Assembly (NCBI RefSeq): GCF_007860125.1
Contig: NZ_SJPW01000008.1
Span: forward strand, 161,553 to 225,552
Origin: Rubripirellula tenax
GTDB lineage: Bacteria; Planctomycetota; Planctomycetia; Pirellulales; Pirellulaceae
Direction: 5' to 3'
DNA length: 64,000 nt
The notes below the pieces were generated by a model. That model was not told the DNA's origin, searched no databases, and saw nothing but the letters and a program-made list of their open reading frames with translations. A program made the position numbers and the translations under genes. Shown one piece after another: positions 13,806 to 22,261 of this stretch (positions are counted from its first letter, which is position 1; every line of letters starts with the position of its first letter).

Positions 13806-15398
13806 CTACTTGAGTTTTGACAGGTTTCGTTTGGACTTGAGGGTCGGATCCGCATCCGCGTCGACGTAATTCGGTGGCTTGTCGAAATGGATGTCGGGAA
13901 AGATTGCCCGTTGTTGCGGGACATGCCGTTTCATTTCAGCGATCCGCTGAGCGTGTTCGGGGTGTCGGACCAGGTTGGTCCATTCCATTGGATCAGTGCT
14001 GAGATCATAAAACTCTTCCGCACCCGACAGGTGATGGATGTAGTGGTAGCGTTCTCCCATCACGGATGTTCCGGTGGCGGAAACCGTGACGCCGAAATGG
14101 TCCCAGGGCGCTGTGGGAACTTGCAAAAGCGGTGTGAAATCGTGGCCGTCCAATTCTTTCGCAGGCAGACCGCATAGACTGACCAGCTTGGGGTAGAGGT
14201 CAATTAGACTGACCGCTTGATTGCATTTGGCAGAGGACGTCATGCCTGGTGTTCGCACGATCAATGGGGTCTTGGCCGATTCGTTCCACACGGTGTTTTT
14301 GAGGTAGCGATGCTTTTCGCCCAAGTGCCAACCATGGTCACCCCAGATGACGATGATCGTGTTGTCGGCGTGGCCGCTTTGTTCCAACGCTTCCAAAACC
14401 AAGCCAAGGCATGTATCGACATAAGTGATACTTGCCAAGTACGCGTGAACGGCGTCCTTCTGCAACCCATGTTCTTGAATCCACCGATACTCACCGGTTG
14501 CCTCAAACGCTGGCTTGCCGTCGGGCAACAAAATGTCTTCCAAGTCGTCCGCTTTGACGTCCGGAATTTGCAGTGAATCTCGATCGTATTTGTCAAAGAA
14601 TTCTTGGGGCACGACCCAGGGCAAATGCGGTTTTATGAAACCTATGGCCATGAAGAATGGTCTATCAAAGTCGCGAGTTAATTGTTCTCGAGACCAATCG
14701 GCGACTCGAAAGTCAACGGTTTCCTCGAAGGGACTCGTGGTCGGACCCCATGTCAGCTTGCTGCTGGTGCTTTTGAATTCAGGGCGTTTCTGGCCGTTGA
14801 TCACGCCCGACTTACTGCTGGTGTAACGAGTGGTGTCGGGACTGTCCTTCACACCTTGGCGAGCCCGCGCATGCTCGTCGAATGCCCAGTGGCCGAAGTC
14901 AACGCCGTGCTCGGTCCCGTGCTTGTGAAAAACTTTTCCGTTGGAAAGCGTGTGATATCCGTACTTGGAAAAGTACTCGGGCAGCGTGGCGTGCGTTTTG
15001 ACCGTTTCGCTGTACAGCATGTTTGAACCGTTGCCGTACACGCCGGTGCGGTTGGGCATGAATCCTGACAAAATCGCCGAACGTGAAGGGCCGCAGATTG
15101 GTGCAGCACAAACGGCATTGGAGAATAGGACCGATTCCTGCCTGCAGAAACGGTCCATGTTCGGTGTTTGAGCCTGCGGATGTCCGCCGAGTGGTCCAAC
15201 CCAGTCGTTAATGTCGTCGATGGCAATGAACAACACATTGGGCGGCGTTTGATTCCGCCCAGGGTGCGAGCCAAGAAGCGGTGAAATCGCCGGAACCCTT
15301 TGCGCGGCTTCATTTTCGAGAAACTCGGTTTGTGCCGATGCGTTGCTGCTGATCACGAATGCGATCAAGGCAGCCATAATCAATTCCAATCGCATCAC
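13806..15398 (-). CDS. Sulfatase (iduronate-2-sulfatase-like)
   Basis: The 530-aa secreted hydrolase has signal peptide MMRLELIMAALIAFVISSNASA. The catalytic motif is CGPSR (Cys102 to Arg106), the Cys being converted to formylglycine; it is followed by SAILSGFMPNRTGVYG. Metal-binding Asp residues are in LFIAIDDINDW, and further active-site residues in GDHGWHLGEKHRYLKN. The sequence order resembles iduronate-2-sulfatase, which removes sulfate from glycosaminoglycan-type polysaccharides. Planctomycetes carry many such genes for breaking down sulfated algal polymers. An anaerobic-type maturase is not in the window. Immediately upstream (6 bp) lies the remnant of a cytochrome gene that probably once began this operon. 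Confidence 0.94.
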   Translation of the reverse strand: MMRLELIMAALIAFVISSNASAQTEFLENEAAQRVPAISPLLGSHPGRNQTPPNVLFIAIDDINDWVGPLGGHPQAQTPNMDRFCRQESVLFSNAVCAAPICGPSRSAILSGFMPNRTGVYGNGSNMLYSETVKTHATLPEYFSKYGYHTLSNGKVFHKHGTEHGVDFGHWAFDEHARARQGVKDSPDTTRYTSSKSGVINGQKRPEFKSTSSKLTWGPTTSPFEETVDFRVADWSREQLTRDFDRPFFMAIGFIKPHLPWVVPQEFFDKYDRDSLQIPDVKADDLEDILLPDGKPAFEATGEYRWIQEHGLQKDAVHAYLASITYVDTCLGLVLEALEQSGHADNTIIVIWGDHGWHLGEKHRYLKNTVWNESAKTPLIVRTPGMTSSAKCNQAVSLIDLYPKLVSLCGLPAKELDGHDFTPLLQVPTAPWDHFGVTVSATGTSVMGERYHYIHHLSGAEEFYDLSTDPMEWTNLVRHPEHAQRIAEMKRHVPQQRAIFPDIHFDKPPNYVDADADPTLKSKRNLSKLK

Positions 15399-15403
15399 TG
15401 GAT

Positions 15404-15540
15404 CTCCATCTTGTTTAAGAATGCGGCCAATGAAGCGGCTTCCTGGGCTGTCAGTTGATTCTTCAAATCCGGCATCATCGACGTTTTTCCGGCCATCATT
15501 TGTTCGATGTCGTCATCGACCTGCCCAACAACAGGATGAT
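15404..15540 (-). pseudogene. 3' remnant of a c-type cytochrome gene
   Basis: The minus frame ends 6 bp before the sulfatase start and reads VGQVDDDIEQMMAGKTSMMP, then DLKNQLTAQEAASLAAFLNK. This is the end of a planctomycete cytochrome-c-type domain. The frame has no start or heme motif: about 45 codons are left, and further upstream the DNA belongs to a plus-strand recombinase fragment. The breakpoint lies at about 15500-15545. It is inferred to be the stump of the gene that preceded the sulfatase. Confidence 0.65.
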
Positions 15541-16132
15541 TGTGCGGAGCAACAAGACGCCGCCGATTCGTCGCTGTCCGATCTTTCCCGAGTTACGACC
15601 GCACCTGCTTCGTGCCCGCGAAATGGCCCCTCAAGGTGCCGTGTCAGTGCAAACCCGGTACGACCACAAGGCCAACATCCTGACGACGCTGGACAAGATC
15701 ATCACCCGTGCAGGATTGGTGCCATGGGAGAAGCCTATGCAGAATTTGCGAGCCACCCGCGAAACTGAATTGCTCGCCCACTATCCCGCCAAGGACGTCA
15801 CAAGCTGGCTTGGCAATTCACCGGACGTGGCAAACAAGCACTACGCGATGACGATGCAGGCAAGTTTCGACCGTGCTGTCGTCGATGGTGCCAAGATCAT
15901 TGGCGTGACCACGGCAGCGATGGCAGCACGCAAACCAGTCGCCGACCCGCAGGCCGAAAGCGAAGTGGTGGACCTAGAAAAAACACCACAAAATCCACCA
16001 CAGACGGTGCAGGCTAAGGGCGGACATCCTGAGACACAAAAAAAGCCGATTGAAGAAAACCCCGTAAATGACTGGGTATGTCTTCAATCGGCTTTGGCTG
16101 ACTTGCCATTAAGCTACCCCGCTAGGACTTGA
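15512..16132 (+). pseudogene. Truncated tyrosine recombinase of a tRNA-integrated element
   Basis: Only the C-terminal part remains. It reads MIVRSNKTPPIRRCPIFPEL, then GLVPWEKPMQNLRATRETEL and WLGNSPDVANKHYAMT, the catalytic half of planctomycete phage-type integrases (RxxR-like NLRATRETEL and the tyrosine in KHYAM). The N-terminal domain and start are missing; the frame merely opens at 15455. At the 3' end the frame reads through a terminator hairpin into tRNA-Gln, so the native stop is also lost. The location fits an element that used this tRNA as its attachment site and was later deleted. It should be inactive. Confidence 0.8.
16038..16095 (-). terminator. Terminator downstream of tRNA-Gln
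   Basis: Perfect 15-bp arms aaagccgattgaaga (16042-16056) and tcttcaatcggcttt (16081-16095). On the minus strand the hairpin is followed by a run of T residues, as expected for leftward transcription from the tRNA. Confidence 0.8.
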
Positions 16133-16185
16133 ACCTAGAATGGCTGGACCAAAACCAGCTGTGTTGCCAATTACACCACGGGGTA
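16114..16185 (-). tRNA. tRNA-Gln (UUG)
   Basis: On the minus strand the acceptor arms are TACCCCG and CGGGGTA with discriminator G. D-stem GTGT/ACAC, anticodon stem GCTGG/CCAGC with loop TTTTGGT (anticodon TTG), and T-arm CTAGG-TTCAAGT-CCTAG are all present. The U1-A72 pair is typical of tRNA-Gln. No CCA is encoded. The recombinase fragment next to it suggests past use as an integration site. Confidence 0.95.
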
Positions 16186-16326
16186 GTGATGGGTTGTGTG
16201 GGCGAAGTTTAGCACGACTTGCGCCTTCGCCAAAGAGGACATTTGGAAGTTCTCTTGGGTTCGGTTCTCTTCGGCGATTTTTGCTTCGACCTTTAACGCT
16301 GGATTCGGTTTTTTGCCCTCTTACCG

Positions 16327-17067
16327 TCATCTTTGGGCCTGAATCGCGAACGCCAACCGTTGAAGTTCGCTTGCCAGGTCGACGTTCACCACCGCGACGC
16401 GTGGAGGCAATTTCAGCGTGGTTGGTGCAAAATTCAGGATCCCGTTGACCCGGCAACCCACCAGACGGTCGGCAATCTCGTGGGCAAACTCTGCCGGAAC
16501 CGCCAAAATCGCCAATTCGGCCGGGTGATCGACGAGGAATTTTTCGATGGTTGCGGCATCGCGAATCTTGATCCCCGCGATCTCGGATCCGATTCGGTTG
16601 GGTGCGTTGTCGAACGCGGCGCTCAGTTCGAATCCGAGCCGCTCGAATCCCCGGTATCGCAGCAATGCGTCGCCCAGCGATCCCACGCCAACCAAAACCA
16701 CCTTCCACTGCATGCCCGACCCGAGCACCTCGCCGATCCGATCAATCAAACGCTGAACGTCGTACCCGACTCCGCGGCGGCCGATTGTTCCTAAAGCGCT
16801 GAGGTCACGCCGGACGACTGGCGGTGAGACGTTGACGAGTCGCCCAAGCTGCTGACTGTTGATGTTCGTCGAATTTGTTTCGAGCAGTCGATGCAATTCC
16901 CGATGATACAGACTGAGCCGCCCGATCGCGGGTTGTGGCAACGCCGGCGAACTGCTGACGTCTTGGTTTGCGGCGGTGGAATTTCCGGCAGACGAATTCG
17001 CGGGGGAGGGAGCCGCGACTTCGTCGCTTGATGGGTCGTTCGTTGATTTCGGATCGGTCACAAACAA
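16327..17067 (-). CDS. rex: Redox-sensing transcriptional repressor Rex
   Basis: The 246-aa repressor senses the NADH/NAD+ ratio and controls fermentation and respiration genes. After a disordered Ser/Pro/Ala-rich N-terminal extension of about 45 residues comes a winged helix: LHRLLETNSTNINSQQLG, LVNVSPPVVRRDLSALG, GRRGVGYDVQRL. The Rossmann domain starts VVLVGVGSLGDALLRYRGF, with the Gly-rich NAD(H) loop, and includes FELSAAFDNAPNRIG and IKIRDAATIEKFL. The C-terminal domain-swap helix is ASELQRLAFAI. The frame starts at TTG 17067; no ATG is available, and the alternative GTG is 6 bp downstream. The gene stands alone between the tRNA and the DUF1080 fusion. Confidence 0.95.
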   Translation of the reverse strand: MFVTDPKSTNDPSSDEVAAPSPANSSAGNSTAANQDVSSSPALPQPAIGRLSLYHRELHRLLETNSTNINSQQLGRLVNVSPPVVRRDLSALGTIGRRGVGYDVQRLIDRIGEVLGSGMQWKVVLVGVGSLGDALLRYRGFERLGFELSAAFDNAPNRIGSEIAGIKIRDAATIEKFLVDHPAELAILAVPAEFAHEIADRLVGCRVNGILNFAPTTLKLPPRVAVVNVDLASELQRLAFAIQAQR

Positions 17068-17341
17068 CTCGCGAGGAGGGCTCGGGCAACCTCCATCTTA
17101 CCCGCATCGGGTTTTCCCAACACGGAAAAACAGCCCGATTGGTGCGTCCACCACCTAACCGCCACGGTTGCACGGTTAATGACATGCAGTGCCAACGCAA
17201 ATCCGGATATGGAACGTCACCGTTGGCTACTGCCGCTACCCGAAAACCAACGAGCGGCCGTGAGCTCGGACCTGACTGAAGACCTAACTGAGGCAACCGC
17301 CTGGACGCGCGGTGCGTCCAGACGAATCGGTATAAGATCGA

Positions 17342-19291
17342 CTAGCGTTGCGCGACGTCCGATTTTTCCGTGGAATCGTCGAAACGGTAGATGCATTCAC
17401 CGCGGGCGCTGTTGGTCAGGATATAGACCTCGCCGTTTTGGTCCTGCCCGAACGACAACACTGCGACGCTGTTGGGAAGCACTTGTTCGTTACGCGTAGC
17501 CGTGCCCGTTGCTTGGTCGTAAGTCAGTGCCCAGACGGTGCCGGTGACGTAGTCGGCGTACAAGTATTTGCCTTCCAAGTTCGGCAAGCGGCTGCTGCGG
17601 TAAACGCGACCACCTGTGATCGACTTGCCGATTTGGTGATCGTATTCCCACACGGGTCCGATCGGCTGGGCACCTTCGGTTGCGGGTCGGTTTCCGAAGG
17701 CGTGCGTGCCTTCACGGGTACTCCAGCCGTAGTTGCCGCCCTTCGTAATCACCACGACTTCTTCCCACAATTCTTGGCCGACATCCCCGGACCAAAGATT
17801 GCCGGTTTTGGGGTCGAAGGCAATTCGCCAAGGATTTCGGACGCCGTAGGCATAGATCTCTGGCCTCGCATCTTTCACGCCGATGAACGGATTGTGGGAT
17901 GGGATGGAATAGTTTTTTCCGTCGGCGGCTTGGTCGACATCAATGCGCAAGATCGATCCCAGCAAGGTTGCAAGATTTTGTCCATTGCCGTGGGGATCGT
18001 TTCGATCGCCCCCGTCACCCAATCCGATGTACAGCTTTCCGTCTGGACCAAATTCCATGCTGCCGCCGTTGTGGTTCTGGTACGGCTGATCGATTTCCAT
18101 AACGATTGATTCTGATGCAGGATCAGCGACACCGGTTTCTTTGTTGACGGTGAATCGCGAGACGACGGATTTCGGCTCGGTCCCGTGGGTGTAGTAGACA
18201 AACAGGTAGCCGTTGTTCTTGAATCCAGGGTGCATCGCCAAACCGAGCAGCCCTTGTTCATTGGCACCCGGTTTTTTCCAGTCATAGGCTTTGCCGCGCA
18301 GATCCAAAACCAGCTTTGATTCTTTAACGTCGGGTCGATTTTCGAACGACCAGATGCCGCCCTGCTGAGAAGCTGCGTACAAACGGTTGCTGCCGTCATT
18401 GGCGAACGTCAATTCCATCAAACGCAGGTCACGAATTTTTCCAGCGTCGTTGATGCCTTCCCATTGATCCCACTGCAAATCGGGGAACGCAAGGTTGCTG
18501 GCCATACCCAGGTTGGCGTCGATCGGTTGGGGCACGGACCCGTCTTCGCCGATTTCGCGAAGCTTGATGTTTCGATACGCGACTTCGTCGCCGTGATCTT
18601 GCAAACAGATGTAGCCTTTGCCGAGTGAACCGAAGTGCGGTAGCTTCGCAAACTTGCTAGCCCCGACCTTCTCTTTCCAATCTTTTGAACCGAGTTTGAA
18701 ACGGAAATAGCGAACACCGTTCATGCAGACTTCGCAGTCGTCGTTGGCGATTCGGATGTACAGTTGGTTCCATTGACCAGCGGGGCGGGTCGAATCAACG
18801 ACGGTCTTGTCCTTGGACCAGTTTGGCGCTGACGGTTGATACAGTTGGTAAAGCCAACCGGCTTTTTGCGGATCGTGTCCGTCGACGTTGTCTTGGACTT
18901 GGATTTCAGGGCCCGTGTGCCAAGGCGGACCGTCCGTTTCGCCGACATGGAACATCACACCGCTGTTGCCGGCGGCGCTGATTTTGTATTCGAGCGACAA
19001 TTCGAACGCCGCATACTCGTCGTCGGTGATCAGGTCACCGGCGCCTTTCTCGGCCCGAACGAGCGTCCCATCGACGATCTTCCAGCCCTTGGACACGCCT
19101 TCTTTCTTGTAGTTCCGCCAGCCATCGGTCGACTTGCCGTCGAACAGCAATTGCCATCCGCTCCGCTGTTCGGATTGGGTCAAGTGGTTGACAGCTGTTT
19201 CAGCGCGGGCCGTGCCGGCGGGAAGCATTAGCGTTGAAAAAAGGGCGATGGACGCGGCCGTCATCGCAAAAAGGCATCTGGCTTGTCTCAT
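17342..19291 (-). CDS. DUF1080 (keto-disaccharide hydrolase-like) fused to PQQ-glucose-dehydrogenase-like beta-propeller
   Basis: The 649-aa secreted protein has a signal peptide (FAMTAASIALFSTLMLPAGTA). The first half, about 40-250, is a DUF1080 / concanavalin-like domain: GWQLLFDGKSTDGWRNYKK, GVMFHVGETDGPPWHTGPE, CLQDHGDEVAYRNIKLR. The second half, about 285-640, resembles soluble glucose/sorbosone dehydrogenase propellers: RLYAASQQGGIWSF, QGLLGLAMHPGFKNNGYLF, YQNHNGGSMEFGPDGKLYIG, YGVRNPWRIAFDP. DUF1080 proteins are tied to 3-keto-disaccharide metabolism, so the fusion could oxidise a sugar and hydrolyse the 3-keto product in the periplasm. That coupling is inference. The gene is divergent from the isomerase-like gene at 19389, which may share the pathway. 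Confidence 0.9.
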   Translation of the reverse strand: MRQARCLFAMTAASIALFSTLMLPAGTARAETAVNHLTQSEQRSGWQLLFDGKSTDGWRNYKKEGVSKGWKIVDGTLVRAEKGAGDLITDDEYAAFELSLEYKISAAGNSGVMFHVGETDGPPWHTGPEIQVQDNVDGHDPQKAGWLYQLYQPSAPNWSKDKTVVDSTRPAGQWNQLYIRIANDDCEVCMNGVRYFRFKLGSKDWKEKVGASKFAKLPHFGSLGKGYICLQDHGDEVAYRNIKLREIGEDGSVPQPIDANLGMASNLAFPDLQWDQWEGINDAGKIRDLRLMELTFANDGSNRLYAASQQGGIWSFENRPDVKESKLVLDLRGKAYDWKKPGANEQGLLGLAMHPGFKNNGYLFVYYTHGTEPKSVVSRFTVNKETGVADPASESIVMEIDQPYQNHNGGSMEFGPDGKLYIGLGDGGDRNDPHGNGQNLATLLGSILRIDVDQAADGKNYSIPSHNPFIGVKDARPEIYAYGVRNPWRIAFDPKTGNLWSGDVGQELWEEVVVITKGGNYGWSTREGTHAFGNRPATEGAQPIGPVWEYDHQIGKSITGGRVYRSSRLPNLEGKYLYADYVTGTVWALTYDQATGTATRNEQVLPNSVAVLSFGQDQNGEVYILTNSARGECIYRFDDSTEKSDVAQR

Positions 19292-19388
19292 GGATTAGCA
19301 ACCGAAGGGAAGGCGGGGTGAGGAAAACGGATGGCAAGAGTATTATTCATCCCCGACCAAGTCACAACTGCGATGGAAAACGACCAGC

Positions 19389-20168
19389 ATGCCGAAGAAT
19401 GCCCCAAAATACCGCCCCTCTGTCTGCATCGACGCGGTGTTTGGAACGATCAGCTCGGTCGAAGCGATCGACCAAGTCGCTGCGGCGGGAATCAAGGCAT
19501 TCGAATTTTGGGGGTGGTGGGACAAAGATCTCGACGCGATCGAAGCCGCCCGGGATCGCCACGGCATGCAGATCGCGGCCTGCTGTACCAAGTTTATCTC
19601 GTTGGTCGATCCCGCGACGAGGGACGACTATCTGGCAGGGCTGGCCGAGTCGATTCGAGTGGCAAAGCGGTTGAAGTGTCCGACGTTGATTTCCCAGGTC
19701 GGCGATTTTCGACCGGGTGTTGACCGCCGCGCCCAGCATGATTGTCTGGTGATCGGCTTGCGTCAGGCATCGAAACTTTTGGCCGACAGCGGCGTCACGC
19801 TGGTCATTGAACCGCTCAACGAGTTGATCGATCACAGAGGCTATTTCCTTGTCCGAAGCGACGAAGCGTTTGAAGTCATCGATCAAGTGGAAAGCGAACA
19901 CGTCAAAGTGGTGTTCGATATCTACCACCAACAAATCAGCGAAGGACACGTGATCACGAATTTGCGGAACAACATCGACAAGATCGGTCACTTCCACGCA
20001 GCGGGAAATCCGGGCCGCAACGAATTGACGCGAGGCGAACTGAACTACCCCCAAATCTTTAGCGCCATCGGTGAAACGAACTACGGCGGTTATGTCGGGC
20101 TGGAGTACTGGCCCACCAAAGACGCCGTGACGGGGCTGCGTGAAGTGGCGGGATGGTTCGGTCAATGA
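19389..20168 (+). CDS. Hydroxypyruvate isomerase-like TIM-barrel protein
   Basis: The 259-aa protein is a xylose-isomerase-type TIM barrel, probably interconverting hydroxypyruvate and tartronate semialdehyde or a related keto-sugar. The N-terminal strand is KYRPSVCIDAVFGTIS, followed by FEFWGWWDKDLDAIE. Likely metal ligands are Glu141 (IEPLNE), Asp177 (FDIYHQQ), His203 (HFHAAGNPGRNE) and Glu239 (GLEYWP). HFHAAGNPGR fits the Hyi family. No signal peptide, so cytoplasmic. Its stop overlaps the start of the MFS gene by four bases (atga), so the two are translationally coupled. Divergent from the DUF1080/PQQ gene, suggesting a small sugar-utilisation locus. Confidence 0.9.
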   Translation: MPKNAPKYRPSVCIDAVFGTISSVEAIDQVAAAGIKAFEFWGWWDKDLDAIEAARDRHGMQIAACCTKFISLVDPATRDDYLAGLAESIRVAKRLKCPTLISQVGDFRPGVDRRAQHDCLVIGLRQASKLLADSGVTLVIEPLNELIDHRGYFLVRSDEAFEVIDQVESEHVKVVFDIYHQQISEGHVITNLRNNIDKIGHFHAAGNPGRNELTRGELNYPQIFSAIGETNYGGYVGLEYWPTKDAVTGLREVAGWFGQ

Positions 20169-21553
20169 GCGATTCGCCCACCAATCCTTACGAACCAGCC
20201 GCCACCCCGCCGTTGCCGGGCGCCCCGTCATCGGGCCCGCGGCAAGCGGCGATGGCATTCATCCTGCTGACGCTGTTTATCGACATTCTTGGAATCGGAA
20301 TCGTGATTCCGGTACTGCCAGAGTTGGTTCGTGAATTGGTCGGCGAAGACCCCGTGTCAGCGACAATGATTGTCGACGCAGCCAGCATCGATGTGTCCAG
20401 TATCGATGTGGCGGTGACCGATGCTGTGGCGGCCAGCGAGACGAAAAGTTTCTCGAGAGCCGGACGTTACGTCGGCGTGATCGGTGCGACGTACGCGTTG
20501 ATGCAGTTCTTGTTTGCGCCCATCATTGGCGCGTTGTCGGACCGTTTCGGTCGTCGGCCGGTGCTGTTGTGTTCGATGTTTGGACTGGGAATCGATTTCC
20601 TGATCCAGGGTTTCGCAACCAACATTGCTTGGTTGTTCGCCGGACGCGTCTTGGCCGGCATCATGGGCGCGAGTTTGACGACGGGTAACGCTTACATCGC
20701 CGACGTTTCGACCGACGACAATCGGGCTCGGAATTTCGGTTTGGTTGGCGTGATGTTCGGACTTGGGTTTACGATCGGACCGGCGTTGGGCGGCTTGTTG
20801 GGCGGGATCAGTTTGCGTTTGCCGTTCTTTGTCGCGGCCGGATTGGCGCTGGTGAATTGGTTGTACGGATACTTCGTTGTGCCGGAATCGCTGGGCGTCG
20901 ACAAAAGGACGGCGTTCACGCTTCGCGGCGCCAACCCGCTGGATTCGCTGCGTCGCTTGGCCGACTATCCGCTGGTTGCCGCATTGGCGGCGGTGTTCGT
21001 ATGCAAATCGTTGGCCCAACGGGGACTAGAGAACGTTTGGGTGCTGTACACCGGGTTCAAGTTCGATTGGGATGCGGGCGTCAATGGATTGGCCCTTGGT
21101 TTGGTGGGCGTGATGGCGATCATCGTGCAAGGCGGGATGGTTCGACCGACGATCAAACGTTTCGGTGAACGGGGCGCAGTCGTCGGCGGGACGATCATTT
21201 CGGCAATCGCATTTGCTGGCTACGGACTTGCGTCCGAGGGATGGATGATTCCGATGATCATCGTCTTCGGAGCATTTGGAGGTGTCGCCGGCCCGGCGAT
21301 CCAGAGTTTGGTGACGGGATCGGTCAGCGAAACGGAACAGGGCCGAATCCAGGGAGCCCTGACGAGCCTGACGAGCTTGACCAACATCATCGCGCCGCTG
21401 TTCTTTAACACGCTGTTGTTTAGCTACTTCATCAGCGACCAGGCTCCGTTCGTGCTTCCCGGGGCCCCGCTTTTGGTGGGTTCCGCTTTGTTGACAGCGT
21501 CGATTTTCATCGCCATCAACGTGTTTCGCCGATTCCCCAAACCGGCGAGCTGA
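20165..21553 (+). CDS. MFS transporter, TetA-like
   Basis: The 462-aa inner-membrane transporter has about 12 helices. ATG 20165 overlaps the preceding stop; the alternative upstream start would sit inside the isomerase gene. The N-terminus has MSDSPTNPYEP, the planctomycete NPY-P motif. The first loop signature is ALSDRFGRRPVLL (MFS motif A, Asp-Arg-x-Gly-Arg-Arg) and LFAGRVLAGIMGASLTTGNA follows. TetA-type carriers usually export drugs with proton antiport; coupling to an isomerase hints at a sugar-acid substrate instead. Between helices 1 and 2 there is an unusual insert of about 40 residues with a repeated ASIDVSSIDVAVTDAV, probably periplasmic. Confidence 0.92.
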   Translation: MSDSPTNPYEPAATPPLPGAPSSGPRQAAMAFILLTLFIDILGIGIVIPVLPELVRELVGEDPVSATMIVDAASIDVSSIDVAVTDAVAASETKSFSRAGRYVGVIGATYALMQFLFAPIIGALSDRFGRRPVLLCSMFGLGIDFLIQGFATNIAWLFAGRVLAGIMGASLTTGNAYIADVSTDDNRARNFGLVGVMFGLGFTIGPALGGLLGGISLRLPFFVAAGLALVNWLYGYFVVPESLGVDKRTAFTLRGANPLDSLRRLADYPLVAALAAVFVCKSLAQRGLENVWVLYTGFKFDWDAGVNGLALGLVGVMAIIVQGGMVRPTIKRFGERGAVVGGTIISAIAFAGYGLASEGWMIPMIIVFGAFGGVAGPAIQSLVTGSVSETEQGRIQGALTSLTSLTNIIAPLFFNTLLFSYFISDQAPFVLPGAPLLVGSALLTASIFIAINVFRRFPKPAS

Positions 21554-21742
21554 TCCGTCGGGGTCGCGGCGACCAGGGAATCATCTCAAGCATAGGCTTG
21601 GTTTCAACTTTGCCAGGAAAACGGCGTCTGGAAACGACGTTGCCTAAAAGGCTTCGTAAGAATTTCCAAATTTTGGGTAATTTTTCCGAAGTTTGATGTC
21701 GAGAGATCGCAGGCTGCATCGTATGTCAGTCAAGGCAATTTT

Positions 21743-22261
21743 ATGTTGAATGCGAAAACGATCACCGAACATCTGCTCCAGAATCGGCTGGCGTTGACTT
21801 CATACGTCTATTCGGTGACTCGAAACTTCCATCTGGCCGAAGATGTTTTTCAAGAAATTTGCGTGAAAGCGGTTAGCCAAAAACACGATTTTGAATCTTC
21901 GGATCATTTATCGAAGTGGTTTCGCGTGAGCGCCCGCAATCGCGCGATCGATGTGATTCGTACCCGCGAAGGTCGGTATGTGGGGCTGTCGGAAGACATG
22001 CTCGGGCTGATCGAGGGGAATTGGGATCAATCCACGGACTCGCGACGCGAAACGCTGTTGGATTCCCTTCAAGATTGCTTGGCAACGCTGACTCCGCGCA
22101 GTCAGCGGATCGTCAGGCTTCGCTATTTTGAGAATCGTTCTGGACGCGAGGTGGCTGAACTGATGGGCCAAAAAGTCGAATCGGCCTACCAAGCGATTGC
22201 CCGCATCCACCGGTTGCTGGGCGATTGTATTTCGCAAAAGTTGGAGACCGAGTCGTCATGA
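21743..22261 (+). CDS. ECF-type RNA polymerase sigma factor
   Basis: The 172-aa sigma-70 family protein has only regions 2 and 4. Region 2 is at about 12-75 (LTSYVYSVTRNFHLAEDVFQEI, then WFRVSARNRAIDVIRTREG) and region 4 at about 112-165 (ATLTPRSQRIVRLRYFENRS, GREVAELMGQKVESAYQAIARI). It directs polymerase to a specific regulon. Its stop overlaps the next start by four bases (atga), so it is co-translated with the FecR-like membrane protein, a layout in which the membrane partner controls sigma activity. Planctomycetes have expanded families of such sigmas. The ATG at 21743 is the first good start. Confidence 0.93.
   Translation: MLNAKTITEHLLQNRLALTSYVYSVTRNFHLAEDVFQEICVKAVSQKHDFESSDHLSKWFRVSARNRAIDVIRTREGRYVGLSEDMLGLIEGNWDQSTDSRRETLLDSLQDCLATLTPRSQRIVRLRYFENRSGREVAELMGQKVESAYQAIARIHRLLGDCISQKLETESS

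Noticed and set aside
19362-20258. Minus 298-aa frame opposite the isomerase gene
   Set aside because: It is antisense to a well-supported TIM-barrel gene and has no recognisable motif.
20357-21019. Minus 220-aa frame opposite the MFS gene
   Set aside because: Shadow of a GC-rich coding region; very high Arg/Gln/His content without domains.
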